Origin: UBA4615 sp964399635
Lineage (GTDB): Bacteria; Pseudomonadota; Gammaproteobacteria; Burkholderiales; Burkholderiaceae_E
Length of the DNA stretch: 64,000 bases
Reading direction: 5' to 3'
NCBI GenBank assembly: GCA_964399635.1
Contig: CAYNRU010000041.1
Location: 62,001-126,000 of the forward strand
Shown: piece by piece, positions 11,141-20,057 of the stretch
Layout: every line of letters starts with the position of its first letter
How positions within the stretch are numbered: the stretch's first letter is position 1
Made by a program: the position numbers and the translations under genes
The notes under the pieces: generated by a model
What the model was told of the DNA's origin: nothing
The model's input: the letters and a program-made list of their open reading frames with translations, nothing else
The model's database searches: none

Positions 11141-12030
11141 CGCCCGACGAGTATTGCCAGGACAAGGCCGCCCGCAGTGGCTCGAGCTTCTACTACAGCT
11201 TCCTGTTCCTGCCGCCTGAGCGCCGACGCGCCATCACCGCGCTCTACGCGTTCTGCCGCGAGGTCGACGACGTCGTCGACGAGATGCGCGACGCGGGCGT
11301 GGCGCGCGCCAAGCTCGACTGGTGGGCCGAGGAGGTCGGTCGCATGCTCGCCGGCGACCCGCAGCACCCGGTCACCCAGGCACTGCGGCCCCACGTCGAC
11401 ACCTGCGACATCACCCGCGGGCGCCTGCTGGAGGTGATCGACGGCATGCGGATGGACCTCGAGCAGAACCGCTACCTCGACTTCACCGGGCTCGCGCTGT
11501 ACTGCCGGCGCGTCGCGGGGGTGGTGGGAGAGATGGCCAGTGGCGTGTTCGGCCGCAACGATGCCGACACGCTGCGCTACGCCGATACGCTCGGACTCGC
11601 GTTCCAGTTGACCAACATCATCCGCGACGTCGGCGAGGATGCCCGCAAGGGACGCGTCTACCTGCCGCTCGAGGATCTCCAGCGCTTCGGCGTCAGCGTC
11701 GGCGATATCATCGCCGGGCGGCACAGTGAACAGTTCGTGGCGCTGATGGCCTTCCAGGCCGCGCGCGCGCGCGATTGCTACCGACGGGCCTACGCGCTGC
11801 TCCCCGAGTCGGACCGGCGCGCGCAGCGGCCGGGGCTGATCATGTCGGCGATCTACGCGACCCTGCTCGACGAGATCGAGCGCGACGGCTTCCTGGTGCT
11901 CGACCGGCGCACCTCCCTCACGCCCATCCGCAAGCTGTGGCTCGCCTGGCGGACCTGGGTCGCGGGCCGTCCGCCGGGCTTCGATACGGCGCGCGCGGCC
12001 GGCGCCGCGCCAGGCCGATCAGGCGGCTGA
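11137..12030 (+). CDS. hpnD: HpnD, presqualene diphosphate synthase
   Basis: Condenses two farnesyl diphosphates to presqualene diphosphate, the entry step to squalene and hopanoids. The 297-residue protein has the paired Mg-binding motifs of the family, CREVDDVVDEMRD (near residue 45) and NIIRDVGEDARKGRVYLP (near residue 165). Length is normal. The ATG overlaps the hpnC stop, so the genes are coupled. The tail after GRPPGFD is Ala/Gly-rich and not conserved. Confidence 0.94.
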   Translation: MTPDEYCQDKAARSGSSFYYSFLFLPPERRRAITALYAFCREVDDVVDEMRDAGVARAKLDWWAEEVGRMLAGDPQHPVTQALRPHVDTCDITRGRLLEVIDGMRMDLEQNRYLDFTGLALYCRRVAGVVGEMASGVFGRNDADTLRYADTLGLAFQLTNIIRDVGEDARKGRVYLPLEDLQRFGVSVGDIIAGRHSEQFVALMAFQAARARDCYRRAYALLPESDRRAQRPGLIMSAIYATLLDEIERDGFLVLDRRTSLTPIRKLWLAWRTWVAGRPPGFDTARAAGAAPGRSGG

Positions 12031-12191
12031 CCGCAGGCGGCCCCGCGGCGCACTGCCGCCCGCATCCGACGAGGTGCAGCGCCCGCGCGACGGGGCGGCG
12101 ATGCGCTGCGCCCCCCGACCGCGGGCGAGCCTCCACCCGCCGGTCGCGACCCGCCCCGCTGCGCTAGCATGGCCCCGCCCCCGGAGACCCG

Positions 12192-13598
12192 ATGCCTTTG
12201 CCGAAGTCCGCGCCGCAGCGCGCCCCGCAGTCAGACCCGCAGCCGCAGTCAGGGGGCCGCGACGACACCGCGATCGTCGTGGGGGCGGGCTGGGCGGGGC
12301 TGGCCGCGGCGGTGGGTCTGGTCGAGGCGGGCCTGCGGGTCACCGTGCTGGACGCCGCGCCGCAGCCGGGCGGGCGGGCCCGCAGCCAGGCGCTCGCCTT
12401 CGACGGGCAGGCGATCGAGGTCGATAACGGGCAGCACCTGCTGATCGGCGCCTATCGCGCGACGCTCGCCCTGCTCGGCCGGATCGGCGTGCCGGCGGAC
12501 GGCGTGCTCGCGCGCTCGCGGCTTCGGCTGCGTGGGCCGGGTGGGCTGGACCTGCGGGCCGCCGCCCTGCCGGCGCCCTGGCACCTGGGCTGGGCGCTGG
12601 CGAGCGCGCGCGGCCTGCCGTGGGCCGACCGGATCGCCATGGCGCGCGCGATGGCACGCCTGCGGCGCGAGGGGCCCGACGGCCCGCCGGCGGGTTCGAG
12701 CGTCGACCAGTGGTTCGCGGCCAACCGCCAGCCGGGCTCGCTGGTGTCGCGGATCTGGGTGCCGCTGTGCATCGGGGCGCTCAACACACCGCCCGAGCGG
12801 GCCTGCGCGCGCGCGTTCGCACGGGTGCTGCACGACGCCCTGCTCGCCCGCGCTGAGGACTCCGACTTCCTGCTGCCGCGCACCACGCTCGGCGACGTGC
12901 TGCCCCGCCCGGCCTTCGCGTGGCTGGCGGAGCGTGGCGCGGCGCCGATGCTGCGCACAACCGCCCGCGCGCTGCGCCGGGCGACTGGCGGGGGCTGGTG
13001 CGTCGAGACCGACGCCGGCCCGCTCGAGGCATCTCGCGTCGTCCTGGCGGTGCCGCCCGGGCAGGTCGCGCGGCTGCTGGACGGCGCCGTGCCAGAGGCG
13101 CGGCTCACTCCCTTCGACGCCTTCGAATACGAGCCGATCGCCACCGTGTGGCTCGGCTGGCTGGAGGCCCTTGCGCTGCCCGACGCGGTGATGCTCGAGG
13201 AGCGCCCCTGGGCCGGCGAGCACGGCCAGTGGCTGTTCGGGCGCGCCGCCCCCGGGTCGGGCCCGGTGCGCAGCCTCGCGGGCGTGGTCGTGAGCGCCGC
13301 CGGGCGCCGCGATGACGCCCCCGCCGACCTCGCACGCGGCATCGCGCGCCAGGTCGCCGCGCAGCTCGGGTGGCCCGAGCCGATGCACGCGCGCGCCATC
13401 GTGGACCGGCGCGCCACCATCCGCTGCAGCCCGCAGCGCCCGCGCCTCGACATCGACACGCTGGCGGCGGACGCACCCGGCCTCGCGATCGCCGGCGATT
13501 GGGTGTGGCACGCGTACCCCGCGACCCTCGAATCGGCGGTCCGCAGCGGCGACGCGGCCGCCGCGTGGCTGACGGGCGGCGCGGTGACCCGCGCCTGA
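12192..13598 (+). CDS. hpnE: HpnE, hydroxysqualene dehydroxylase (FAD-dependent)
   Basis: FAD amine-oxidase-like enzyme that reduces hydroxysqualene to squalene, the third step of the HpnCDE route. In 468 residues the dinucleotide-binding motif VVGAGWAGLAAAVGLVEAG (from about residue 29) is followed by the family PGGRARSQ and DNGQHLLIGAY motifs; the C-terminus has the FAD-binding IAGDWVWHAYPATLESAVRSG. GGAG lies 5 bases before the ATG. A gap of 161 bases from hpnD contains a TAGCAT (12165-12170) that could give a separate promoter. No squalene-hopene cyclase gene is in the window. Confidence 0.93.
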   Translation: MPLPKSAPQRAPQSDPQPQSGGRDDTAIVVGAGWAGLAAAVGLVEAGLRVTVLDAAPQPGGRARSQALAFDGQAIEVDNGQHLLIGAYRATLALLGRIGVPADGVLARSRLRLRGPGGLDLRAAALPAPWHLGWALASARGLPWADRIAMARAMARLRREGPDGPPAGSSVDQWFAANRQPGSLVSRIWVPLCIGALNTPPERACARAFARVLHDALLARAEDSDFLLPRTTLGDVLPRPAFAWLAERGAAPMLRTTARALRRATGGGWCVETDAGPLEASRVVLAVPPGQVARLLDGAVPEARLTPFDAFEYEPIATVWLGWLEALALPDAVMLEERPWAGEHGQWLFGRAAPGSGPVRSLAGVVVSAAGRRDDAPADLARGIARQVAAQLGWPEPMHARAIVDRRATIRCSPQRPRLDIDTLAADAPGLAIAGDWVWHAYPATLESAVRSGDAAAAWLTGGAVTRA

Positions 13599-13611
13599 GT
13601 CGACCTCGGTT

Positions 13612-13629
13612 GCGCGGCTGCGGCCGCGC
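13612..13629. terminator. Hairpin between convergent hpnE and radA
   Basis: GCGCGGC and GCCGCGC form a 7-bp stem around a TGCG loop, between the stops of two convergent genes. There is no T-tract on either side, so this is a structural candidate only. Confidence 0.35.
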
Positions 13630-13632
13630 GCC

Positions 13633-15000
13633 TCACCAGGCGGCGGCGAGCGCCGCGTCGATCCGCTCGACCGCGATGACCTCTAGGCCCTCGATCGGCT
13701 TCTTGGGCAGGTTCGCCTTGGGCGCGATCACCCGCGAGAACCCGAGCTTGGCGGCCTCGCGCAGCCGCTCCTGGCCACGCGGGGACGGCCGGATCTCGCC
13801 TGCCAGCCCCACCTCCCCGAACACTGCCAGGCCCCGCGGCAGCGGCCGGTCCTTGAGCGACGACACGATCGCGAGCAGCACCGCGAGGTCGGCCGCGGGC
13901 TCGCCGATCTTGACGCCGCCCACCGCGTTGATGAACACGTCCTGGTCGAAGCAGGCCACGCCCGCATGGCGGTGCAGCACCGCCAGCAGCATCGCCAGGC
14001 GGGCCGGCTCCAGGCCCACCGACAGCCGGCGTGGGTTGGGCACGTGCGCGGTGTCGACCAGCGCCTGCACCTCGACCAGCAGCGGGCGCGAGCCTTCCTG
14101 GGTCACGAGCACGCACGACCCCGACACCTGCCGCTCGTGCTGAGACAGGAACAGGGCCGACGGATTGGCCACGCCGCGCAGCCCTCGGTCGGTCATCGCG
14201 AACACGCCGAGCTCGTTGACCGCGCCGAAGCGGTTCTTGAACGCCCGCACCAGCCGGTACGACGAATGCGTGTCGCCCTCGAAGTACAGCACCGTGTCGA
14301 CCATGTGCTCCAGCACGCGCGGGCCAGCGAGCGTGCCTTCCTTGGTCACATGGCCGATCAGTACCACCGTCACGCCGGTCTGCTTGGCGAGCCGCGTCAG
14401 CTGCGCCGAGCATTCGCGGACCTGGGCGACCGAACCCGGCGCCGAGGTCAGCAGCTCGGTGTAGAGCGTCTGGATCGAATCGATCACGACGACCGCCGGC
14501 TTGTTCGCCTCGATGCCGGAGACCACGCGCTCGAGCCCGATCTCGGAGAGCAGCGGCACGCGGCTGCCGTCGACGCCGAGCCGGCGGGCGCGCATCGCGA
14601 CCTGCGCGGCCGACTCCTCGCCGCTCACATACAGCACCGGCACCTGCGCGGACAGGTGGCACAGCGCCTGCAGCAGCAGCGTCGACTTGCCGATGCCCGG
14701 GTCGCCGCCGATCAGCACCACCGAGCCGGGCACCAGCCCGCCGCCAAGCACGCGGTCGAACTCCTCGGCGCCGGTCGGGAACCGCGGCACCTCCACCGAC
14801 ACCACCTCGTCGAGCCATTGCACGCCGGCGGCGGGGGCGAGCGGCGCAAAGCGGTTGCCCGCAGCGGCGCCGCGCCCGGCAGGCTCGACGACGGTCTCCT
14901 GCAGCGTATTCCAGGCGCTGCACTGCGGGCAGCGGCCCGACCATTTTGGGGATGCCCCCCCGCACTCGGAGCAGACGAACTGGCTGCGGACCTTGGCCAC
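13633..15000 (-). CDS. radA: DNA repair protein RadA
   Basis: RecA-like branch-migration ATPase that processes recombination intermediates. The 455-residue product has the N-terminal zinc finger (CSECGG...CPQC), Walker A GGDPGIGKST, the RadA-specific KNRFGAVNELGVF motif, and a C-terminal Lon-protease-like domain (GGVKIGEPAADLAVLLA). The start is a GTG at 14998-15000, five bases after the alr stop; no clear ribosome-binding site is visible, which suggests coupling to alr. Alr-radA adjacency on one strand is common in betaproteobacteria. Confidence 0.96.
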   Translation of the reverse strand: MAKVRSQFVCSECGGASPKWSGRCPQCSAWNTLQETVVEPAGRGAAAGNRFAPLAPAAGVQWLDEVVSVEVPRFPTGAEEFDRVLGGGLVPGSVVLIGGDPGIGKSTLLLQALCHLSAQVPVLYVSGEESAAQVAMRARRLGVDGSRVPLLSEIGLERVVSGIEANKPAVVVIDSIQTLYTELLTSAPGSVAQVRECSAQLTRLAKQTGVTVVLIGHVTKEGTLAGPRVLEHMVDTVLYFEGDTHSSYRLVRAFKNRFGAVNELGVFAMTDRGLRGVANPSALFLSQHERQVSGSCVLVTQEGSRPLLVEVQALVDTAHVPNPRRLSVGLEPARLAMLLAVLHRHAGVACFDQDVFINAVGGVKIGEPAADLAVLLAIVSSLKDRPLPRGLAVFGEVGLAGEIRPSPRGQERLREAAKLGFSRVIAPKANLPKKPIEGLEVIAVERIDAALAAAW

Positions 15001-15005
15001 CGCGC

Positions 15006-16076
15006 TCAGTCCGCCAACACGCGCATCGGCACCCGCGGCGCGACCGCGCACAGCAGCTCGTAGCCGATCGTGCCCGCATGCGCCGCGACCTCGTCGACCG
15101 GCACGCTCGCGCCCCAGAGCTCCACCGGCGCGCCGACGGCGGCTTCGGGCACGGGCCCGAGGTCGACCGCGATCAGATCCATCGAGACCCGCCCGAGCGT
15201 ACGGGTGCGAACGCCCGCCACGTCGACGGGCGTACCGGTCGGGGCGTGCCGCGGATACCCGTCGGCGTAGCCGCAGGCGACGATCCCGATACGCATCGGG
15301 GCCTCGGCCGCGAAGGTCGCGCCGTAGCCCACGGTGTCGCCCGCCCGCAGCGACTGCACCCCGATCAGGGCGGACGACAGGGTCATGGCCGCACGCAGCC
15401 CGAGCGAGGCGGCGCTGCGGTCGGCGAAGGGCGACGCGCCGTAGAGCATGACCCCGGGACGTACCCACTGCCGGCGCGTGTCGGGCAGGTCGATCAGCGC
15501 GGCCGAGTTCGCGAGCGAGCGCGCTCCGGCGAGGTCGCGGGTCGCCCGCTCGAAGCGCTCGATCTGGGCGGCGGCGCCCCCAGGCCGGTCGGCCTCGGCG
15601 AAATGCGTCATCAGCGACACGGTCCCGACGCCCGCCAGCGAGCCGAGCGCAGCGTGCATCGCCGCCGCCTCCTTGAGCGGCACGCCCAGGCGGTTCATGC
15701 CGGTGTTGAGCTTGAGCCAGACGTCGACGGCGGGGCCGGCGTGGCCGCGCAGCCATTCGAGCTGCGTCGCGTCGTGCACCACCAGCGACAGCGCGAGCTC
15801 TCCGGCGATCCTGACGTCATCGGCATCGAAGGGCCCCTCGAGCATCAGGATGGGACCGCGCCAGCCGAGCGCGCGCAGCCGGCGCGCGTTGTCGAACTCG
15901 AGCAGCGCCAGGCCGTCGGCCGCGCCGAATGCGCGGACCGCGGCCGGCAGCCCGTGGCCGTAGGCGTGGGACTTGACCACCGCCCACACACGCGCTCCCG
16001 AGGCGTGTCGGCGAGCCACCGCGAGGTTGTGCGTCAATGCGGGAAGGGAGATCGAAGCAAGTACGGGACGGGTCAT
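15006..16076 (-). CDS. alr: Alanine racemase
   Basis: PLP enzyme that interconverts L- and D-alanine for peptidoglycan. The 356-residue protein has the PLP lysine K35 in AVVKSHAYGHG and the catalytic tyrosine region VGYGATF. Length is normal for the family. It is first in alr-radA and is divergent from lplT; a TATAGT on the minus strand (16084-16089) lies very close to the ATG and may be its -10 element, which would leave almost no leader. Confidence 0.96.
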   Translation of the reverse strand: MTRPVLASISLPALTHNLAVARRHASGARVWAVVKSHAYGHGLPAAVRAFGAADGLALLEFDNARRLRALGWRGPILMLEGPFDADDVRIAGELALSLVVHDATQLEWLRGHAGPAVDVWLKLNTGMNRLGVPLKEAAAMHAALGSLAGVGTVSLMTHFAEADRPGGAAAQIERFERATRDLAGARSLANSAALIDLPDTRRQWVRPGVMLYGASPFADRSAASLGLRAAMTLSSALIGVQSLRAGDTVGYGATFAAEAPMRIGIVACGYADGYPRHAPTGTPVDVAGVRTRTLGRVSMDLIAVDLGPVPEAAVGAPVELWGASVPVDEVAAHAGTIGYELLCAVAPRVPMRVLAD

Positions 16077-16107
16077 CCCCTCGACTATAGCGCCATCGCC
16101 TTCATGG

Positions 16108-16113
16108 TATAAA
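16108..16113 (+). promoter_or_regulatory. Candidate -10 element for lplT
   Basis: TATAAA in the context GGTATAAACC, 26 bases before the lplT ATG, in the 63-base divergent gap with alr. No good -35 hexamer is visible. Confidence 0.35.
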
Positions 16114-16139
16114 CCGGCGCTGGAGACAGCTCAGAATCG

Positions 16140-17402
16140 ATGAAACGCGGCTTCTACACGATCATGGCGGCGCAGTTCTGCTCCTCGCTGGCAGACAATG
16201 CGCTGCTCATCGCCGCGATCGCGCTGCTCATCGAGATGCACGCACCCGAGTGGATGAAGCCGCTGCTCAAGCTGTTCTTCACCATCTCCTACGTCGTCCT
16301 GGCACCGTTCGTCGGAGCGCTCGCCGACTCCATGCCCAAGGGCCGCGTGATGTTCATCACCAACACCGTGAAGGTGGCCGGCTGCGCGATGATGTTCTTC
16401 GCCGTCCACCCGCTGCTCGCCTACGCGGTGGTGGGGCTTGGCGCGGCCGCCTACTCGCCGGCCAAGTACGGCATCCTGACCGAGCTGCTGCCGCCCGAGA
16501 AGCTGGTGGCCGCCAACGGCTGGATCGAGGGCACGACGGTCGGGTCGATCATTCTGGGCACGGTCCTCGGCGGGGCGCTGATCAGCCCGACGATCTCCGC
16601 GAGCCTGCTGTCGCTCGACATGCCGGCCCTCGAGACCGGCATCGACACACCGGCCGAGTCGGCGATTCTGGTGATCGCCGTCTTCTACGGACTGGCCGCG
16701 ATCTTCAACCTGCGCATCCCCGACACCGGCGCCCGCTACGCGCACCAGGAGCGCAACCCGATCCGCCTGGTGGTCGACTTCGTGCACTGCTTCCGTGTGC
16801 TGTGGCGCGACAAGCTCGGCCAGATCTCGCTCGCGGTCACCACGCTGTTCTGGGGCGCCGGGGCCACCTTGCAGTTCATCGTGCTCAAGTGGGCCGAGGT
16901 GCAGCTCGCCATGCCGCTGTCGCGGGCCGCCGTGCTCCAGGGCGTGGTCGCGCTCGGAATCGCGATCGGGGCGGTGGCGGCGGCACGCTTCGTGCCGCTG
17001 AGCGGCTCGCTGCGGGTGCTGTCCTTCGGGGTGGCGATGGGCCTGGTCGTGCCGATGATGACCCTGGTGCGGGACGTCTCCCTCGCCTACCCGATCCTGA
17101 TCGTGATCGGCACGATGGCGGGCTTCTTCGTGGTGCCCATGAACGCGCTGCTGCAGCATCGCGGCCACGTGCTGATGAGCGCTGGCCACTCGATCGCGGT
17201 CCAGAACTTCAACGAGAACCTGATGATCCTCGTGATGCTGGGCCTCTACGCCTTCCTGATCCGCTCCGACGTGCACATCAACACGGTCATCGTGCTGTTC
17301 GGGCTGTTCGTGGCGATCGCCATGCTGCTTGTGATCCGCCTGCACCGCAGCAACCAGCGCAAGTTCGACTCGGTCGCCCTGATCGGTCAGGCCCGGCACT
17401 GA
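16140..17402 (+). CDS. lplT: Lysophospholipid transporter LplT (MFS)
   Basis: Major-facilitator permease that flips lysophosphatidylethanolamine across the inner membrane for re-acylation. The 420-residue protein has about a dozen hydrophobic segments and the family features FCSSLADNALLIAAIALL at the N-terminus, YSPAKYGILTELLPPEKLVAANGW (written here only as a region, residues about 107-130), and VVPMNALLQHRG near residue 335. The usual partner acyltransferase-synthetase (aas) is neither fused nor adjacent here. Spacing of a GGAG upstream (about 14 bases) is long. Confidence 0.9.
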   Translation: MKRGFYTIMAAQFCSSLADNALLIAAIALLIEMHAPEWMKPLLKLFFTISYVVLAPFVGALADSMPKGRVMFITNTVKVAGCAMMFFAVHPLLAYAVVGLGAAAYSPAKYGILTELLPPEKLVAANGWIEGTTVGSIILGTVLGGALISPTISASLLSLDMPALETGIDTPAESAILVIAVFYGLAAIFNLRIPDTGARYAHQERNPIRLVVDFVHCFRVLWRDKLGQISLAVTTLFWGAGATLQFIVLKWAEVQLAMPLSRAAVLQGVVALGIAIGAVAAARFVPLSGSLRVLSFGVAMGLVVPMMTLVRDVSLAYPILIVIGTMAGFFVVPMNALLQHRGHVLMSAGHSIAVQNFNENLMILVMLGLYAFLIRSDVHINTVIVLFGLFVAIAMLLVIRLHRSNQRKFDSVALIGQARH

Positions 17403-17408
17403 GCCCGG

Positions 17409-17425
17409 GGCCGGCTCAGCCGGCC
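17409..17425. terminator. Perfect hairpin between convergent lplT and UDG
   Basis: GGCCGGC and GCCGGCC form a perfect 7-bp stem with a TCA loop, directly between the convergent stops; the UDG stop codon itself (17416-17418) is the loop. No T-tract follows. A shared bidirectional terminator is the simplest reading. Confidence 0.45.
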
Positions 17426-18126
17426 GCGGCGTCCAGGCTCCTGCGTGCCAGGCGAAGGTCGGCCCAGGCCTTCGACTTGTCGGGCAGGGTGCGCAGCAGG
17501 TACGCCGGATGGTAGGTGACCACCAGCGGAATCTCGCGCTCGCCGCAGCGATAGCCGTGCACCCGGCCCCGCAGGCTCGCGATCGTGGCGTCGGAGTGCA
17601 GCAGCGACTGCGCCGCGAATCGTCCGAGCGCCACGATGATCCGGGGCTGGACGAGTTCGATCTGACGCAGCAGGAAGGGCGCGCAGGCCGCCACCTCCTC
17701 GGGGAGCGGGTCGCGGTTGCGCGGGGGTCGGGACTTCAGCACGTTGGTGATGAAGGCATCCCTGGCGCGGTCGACGCCGATCGAGGCGAGCATCCGGTCG
17801 AGCAGCTGGCCCGCCGCCCCGACGAAGGGCTCGCCGCTCAGGTCCTCCTGCTCGCCCGGCGCCTCGCCGACCAGCATCCAGGTCGCGGACTGCGGCCCGA
17901 CGCCGAAGACCGCATTGCGACGGCCCGCGCTCAGTGCGCAGGCCGCGCAGCCGGACACCGCCTCGGACAGGGCTTGCCAGGGCATGCTTGCGATCGCCCG
18001 CGCGCGGGCGCTGGACGCCACCGCGTCGCCCGCAGCCGGCTCCGACGATGCGGCCGGCGGCTCGCGCAGCCGCCACAGCGGGCCGAGCGCTAGCGCGTCC
18101 CAGGCGCGACGACGGTGCTCATCCAT
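17416..18126 (-). CDS. Uracil-DNA glycosylase, family 4-like, with altered Fe-S ligand
   Basis: Removes uracil from DNA to start base-excision repair. The 236-residue protein has motif A GEAPGEQEDLSGEPFVG (near residue 87) and motif B HPAYLLR (near residue 206). Family 4 enzymes carry a 4Fe-4S cluster on four cysteines. Here C60, C63 and C148 are present, but the third position, normally Cys in the KCRPP motif, is Ser132 (KSRPPRNRDP). A non-conserved N-terminal stretch of about 45 residues precedes the domain, as is usual in proteobacterial members. The ATG at 18124-18126 overlaps the end of rimI by 8 bases, giving the order tsaB-rimI-udg. Confidence 0.9.
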   Translation of the reverse strand: MDEHRRRAWDALALGPLWRLREPPAASSEPAAGDAVASSARARAIASMPWQALSEAVSGCAACALSAGRRNAVFGVGPQSATWMLVGEAPGEQEDLSGEPFVGAAGQLLDRMLASIGVDRARDAFITNVLKSRPPRNRDPLPEEVAACAPFLLRQIELVQPRIIVALGRFAAQSLLHSDATIASLRGRVHGYRCGEREIPLVVTYHPAYLLRTLPDKSKAWADLRLARRSLDAAAG

Positions 18127-18628
18127 CGGCGGCCTCGCCGGCGAGCGGACGGGTCATCACGATCGCGTCCTCCCGCGTACCGCCCTGTGCGGGGTAGTAT
18201 CGCCTTCGCAGGCCCACACGAAGGAAGCCCATGCGCTCGTACAGCCGCAGGGCCGACGTATTGGACGGGCGCACCTCCAGCAGCATCGAGCACGCACCGC
18301 GCCCGGCGGCATCGGCGAGCAGCCAGTCGAGCATCAGCGCGCCGAGCCCGCGGCCCTGCACCGGCGCGTCCACGCTGAGGTTGAGCAGGTGGACCTCCTC
18401 GGGCAACCACATCGTGATCGCGTAGCCGAGCACGTCCGTCGGCGGTACGGTCGCCTCGAAGACCCAGCCGTCATAGCCGGCAGCGAGCGAGTCCGCGAAG
18501 TTGCCCAGCGTCCAGGGGAACTGGAAGATGCGCGACTCGATCTGCGCGACCGTCGCGAGATCGGAGCGCCGCATCTGCCGTGCCTGCCAGGGCGGCGGCG
18601 CGGGGCGGGGGCTCGGGGCCGCGCTCAT
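18119..18628 (-). CDS. rimI: Ribosomal-protein-alanine N-acetyltransferase RimI
   Basis: GNAT acetyltransferase that modifies the N-terminal alanine of ribosomal protein S18. The 169-residue protein has the acetyl-CoA-binding motif VQGRGLGALMLDWLL (near residue 95) and the closing pattern LEVRPSNTSALRLYERMGF. The ATG overlaps the tsaB stop by 4 bases (ATGA); the frame stays open upstream inside tsaB, but that part is not family sequence. TsaB-RimI pairing is widely conserved. Confidence 0.93.
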   Translation of the reverse strand: MSAAPSPRPAPPPWQARQMRRSDLATVAQIESRIFQFPWTLGNFADSLAAGYDGWVFEATVPPTDVLGYAITMWLPEEVHLLNLSVDAPVQGRGLGALMLDWLLADAAGRGACSMLLEVRPSNTSALRLYERMGFLRVGLRRRYYPAQGGTREDAIVMTRPLAGEAADG

Positions 18629-19437
18629 CGTGCTGCCGCGCGCGATGCGCGCAACGCCGCCTGTTCGCCTACGTCGAGCGCGACCTTGTCGCGCAGGTAG
18701 GCCGGCGCCGCCAGCGCGGCGTCCACCGCGCGACCGGTTCGCAGCCCCACCGCGGCGAGCCGTGCCACCGCCGCGGCATCGGGCTGCACCGCCGACTGCG
18801 CACGGGTCCGGCCGCCCTGCCCCGCCCATGCGGCGAGCGGCGGATGCGCATCGAAGCCGTCACCGGCAAGCCATGCCGGCCCCGGCCCCAAGGCCTCGAA
18901 CGCCTCGATCGCGCCCTCGGGCGTCGCGAGCCGCAGGCCCTGCAGCGGCTCCGGCCAGCCCGCCCACCCATCCTCGCCATCGGGCCCGGGCCCGAGCCGG
19001 AACGCCGCGTGGCAGACCTCGCCCATCCGCAGGTCGAGGGCGACCACTACCCAGCCGCTCGATGCCCCGGCGGCACGCGCCGCATCCGCCGACTGCAGGC
19101 CGAGGGTGCGCATGGCGTCCACCGCGACCACCGGCCGATCCCAGCCCAATCCCAGGCCCTGCGCGACGCCGCAGGCGATCCGAAGACCTGTGAACGAACC
19201 GGGGCCGCTGCCGAATCCGATCGCCTCGATCGAGGCGGGGGCGGCGCCGGCCTGCGCGAGCACCTCGTCGACCATCGTCAGGACGTGCCGCGAGTGCCCC
19301 TGGATCATCGCCTGCGCGCGCCGCCACGCACCGCGCGGCGTGCTCAGCGCGACCGAACAGTGCCCGGCGGTCGTGTCGACCGCCAGCACGGTCGAAGGCA
19401 CGGTGTCCGCCGCGGGCGGACCGGGAATCGAGGGCAT
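18625..19437 (-). CDS. tsaB: TsaB, tRNA threonylcarbamoyladenosine biosynthesis protein
   Basis: Non-catalytic ASKHA-fold partner of TsaD in making t6A37 on ANN-decoding tRNAs. The 270-residue protein begins TVLAVDTTAGHCSVAL (near residue 16) and carries the family signature GSGPGSFTGLRIACGVAQGL near residue 75. First gene of tsaB-rimI-udg, each overlapping the next, so a single transcript is likely. Confidence 0.95.
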   Translation of the reverse strand: MPSIPGPPAADTVPSTVLAVDTTAGHCSVALSTPRGAWRRAQAMIQGHSRHVLTMVDEVLAQAGAAPASIEAIGFGSGPGSFTGLRIACGVAQGLGLGWDRPVVAVDAMRTLGLQSADAARAAGASSGWVVVALDLRMGEVCHAAFRLGPGPDGEDGWAGWPEPLQGLRLATPEGAIEAFEALGPGPAWLAGDGFDAHPPLAAWAGQGGRTRAQSAVQPDAAAVARLAAVGLRTGRAVDAALAAPAYLRDKVALDVGEQAALRASRAAAR

Positions 19438-19550
19438 GCAGCGATTCTAAGGCAGCCTGCGGCGAGGGGCGGCGGGGCCCGCAGCAAGACCTGCCGCCCG
19501 CCACCCGGCAGGCGCACTGCGCACGGGTCGCCGTGCCGCGGGCCGCCCGC

Positions 19551-19898
19551 TCAGGGCCACTGCTGGCGCAGCTCCTGGCGCAGTTTGCGACGCTCGTCGG
19601 GCGACAGGCGCCCGCCCTCGGGGGGCACGAAGCCGGGCGGAGGCCCGTGCCGAGGTGGTCCGCCGTAGCCGTAACCGGGCGGCGGCCCGTCGCCGCGCGC
19701 GCCCGGCCCCACCGGACCCTGCTGATGGCCCCGCCGGCCGTCGGCATGCCAGCGGTCGCGCTCGGCCTCGAGCTGCTGGCGCAACTCCATGCGGCGTTGC
19801 TGACGGTCGGCGTCGTCACCCGGCGGGCGCGCCCAGGCCGGCCCCGCGCAGAGCAGGACCTGCAGGCTGAGCAGCAGGCAGGACATCCAGCGGACCAC
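19551..19898 (-). CDS. Small secreted Pro/Gly/Arg-rich protein of unknown function
   Basis: A 115-residue product I do not recognise by name. It begins with a signal peptide (WMSCLLLSLQVLLCAGPAWA, predicted cleavage after AWA), followed by a charged region (ADRQQRRMELRQQLEAERDRW), a Gly/Pro-rich stretch (GYGYGGPPRHGPPPGF) and a C-terminus RLSPDERRKLRQELRQQW that resembles short tails of many proteobacterial periplasmic proteins. The start is a GTG at 19896-19898 because a GGAGG sits exactly 6 bases upstream. It is divergent from the ompR-like gene and shares its upstream region with it. Confidence 0.72.
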   Translation of the reverse strand: MVRWMSCLLLSLQVLLCAGPAWARPPGDDADRQQRRMELRQQLEAERDRWHADGRRGHQQGPVGPGARGDGPPPGYGYGGPPRHGPPPGFVPPEGGRLSPDERRKLRQELRQQWP

Positions 19899-19966
19899 GG
19901 CACACCTCCGACATGCCGATTCTAGTCGGACGGTCCCCACGCGGCGCCGGGACGCGGGTAAGCGCT

Positions 19967-19981
19967 GTAACGCCGCGTTAC
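19967..19981. promoter_or_regulatory. Perfect 15-bp palindrome in divergent gap
   Basis: GTAACG-CCG-CGTTAC is a perfect inverted repeat, with a further GGTAAGCG copy of the half-site just to its left (from 19957). It lies between the small secreted protein gene and the ompR-like gene, 77 bases before the latter. Position suggests a regulator-binding site, perhaps for the response regulator itself; this is inference. Confidence 0.4.
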
Positions 19982-20022
19982 CGGGGAGCGCCGCACCCGC
20001 GCCGGCCGGATCGGCGGGCAGT

Positions 20023-20028
20023 TATCAT
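20023..20028 (+). promoter_or_regulatory. Candidate -10 element for the two-component operon
   Basis: TATCAT, 29 bases before the response-regulator ATG; no clear -35 hexamer at 17 bases. Confidence 0.3.
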
Positions 20029-20057
20029 CAAAGAACCATGGACAGTGCACGCGGCCG

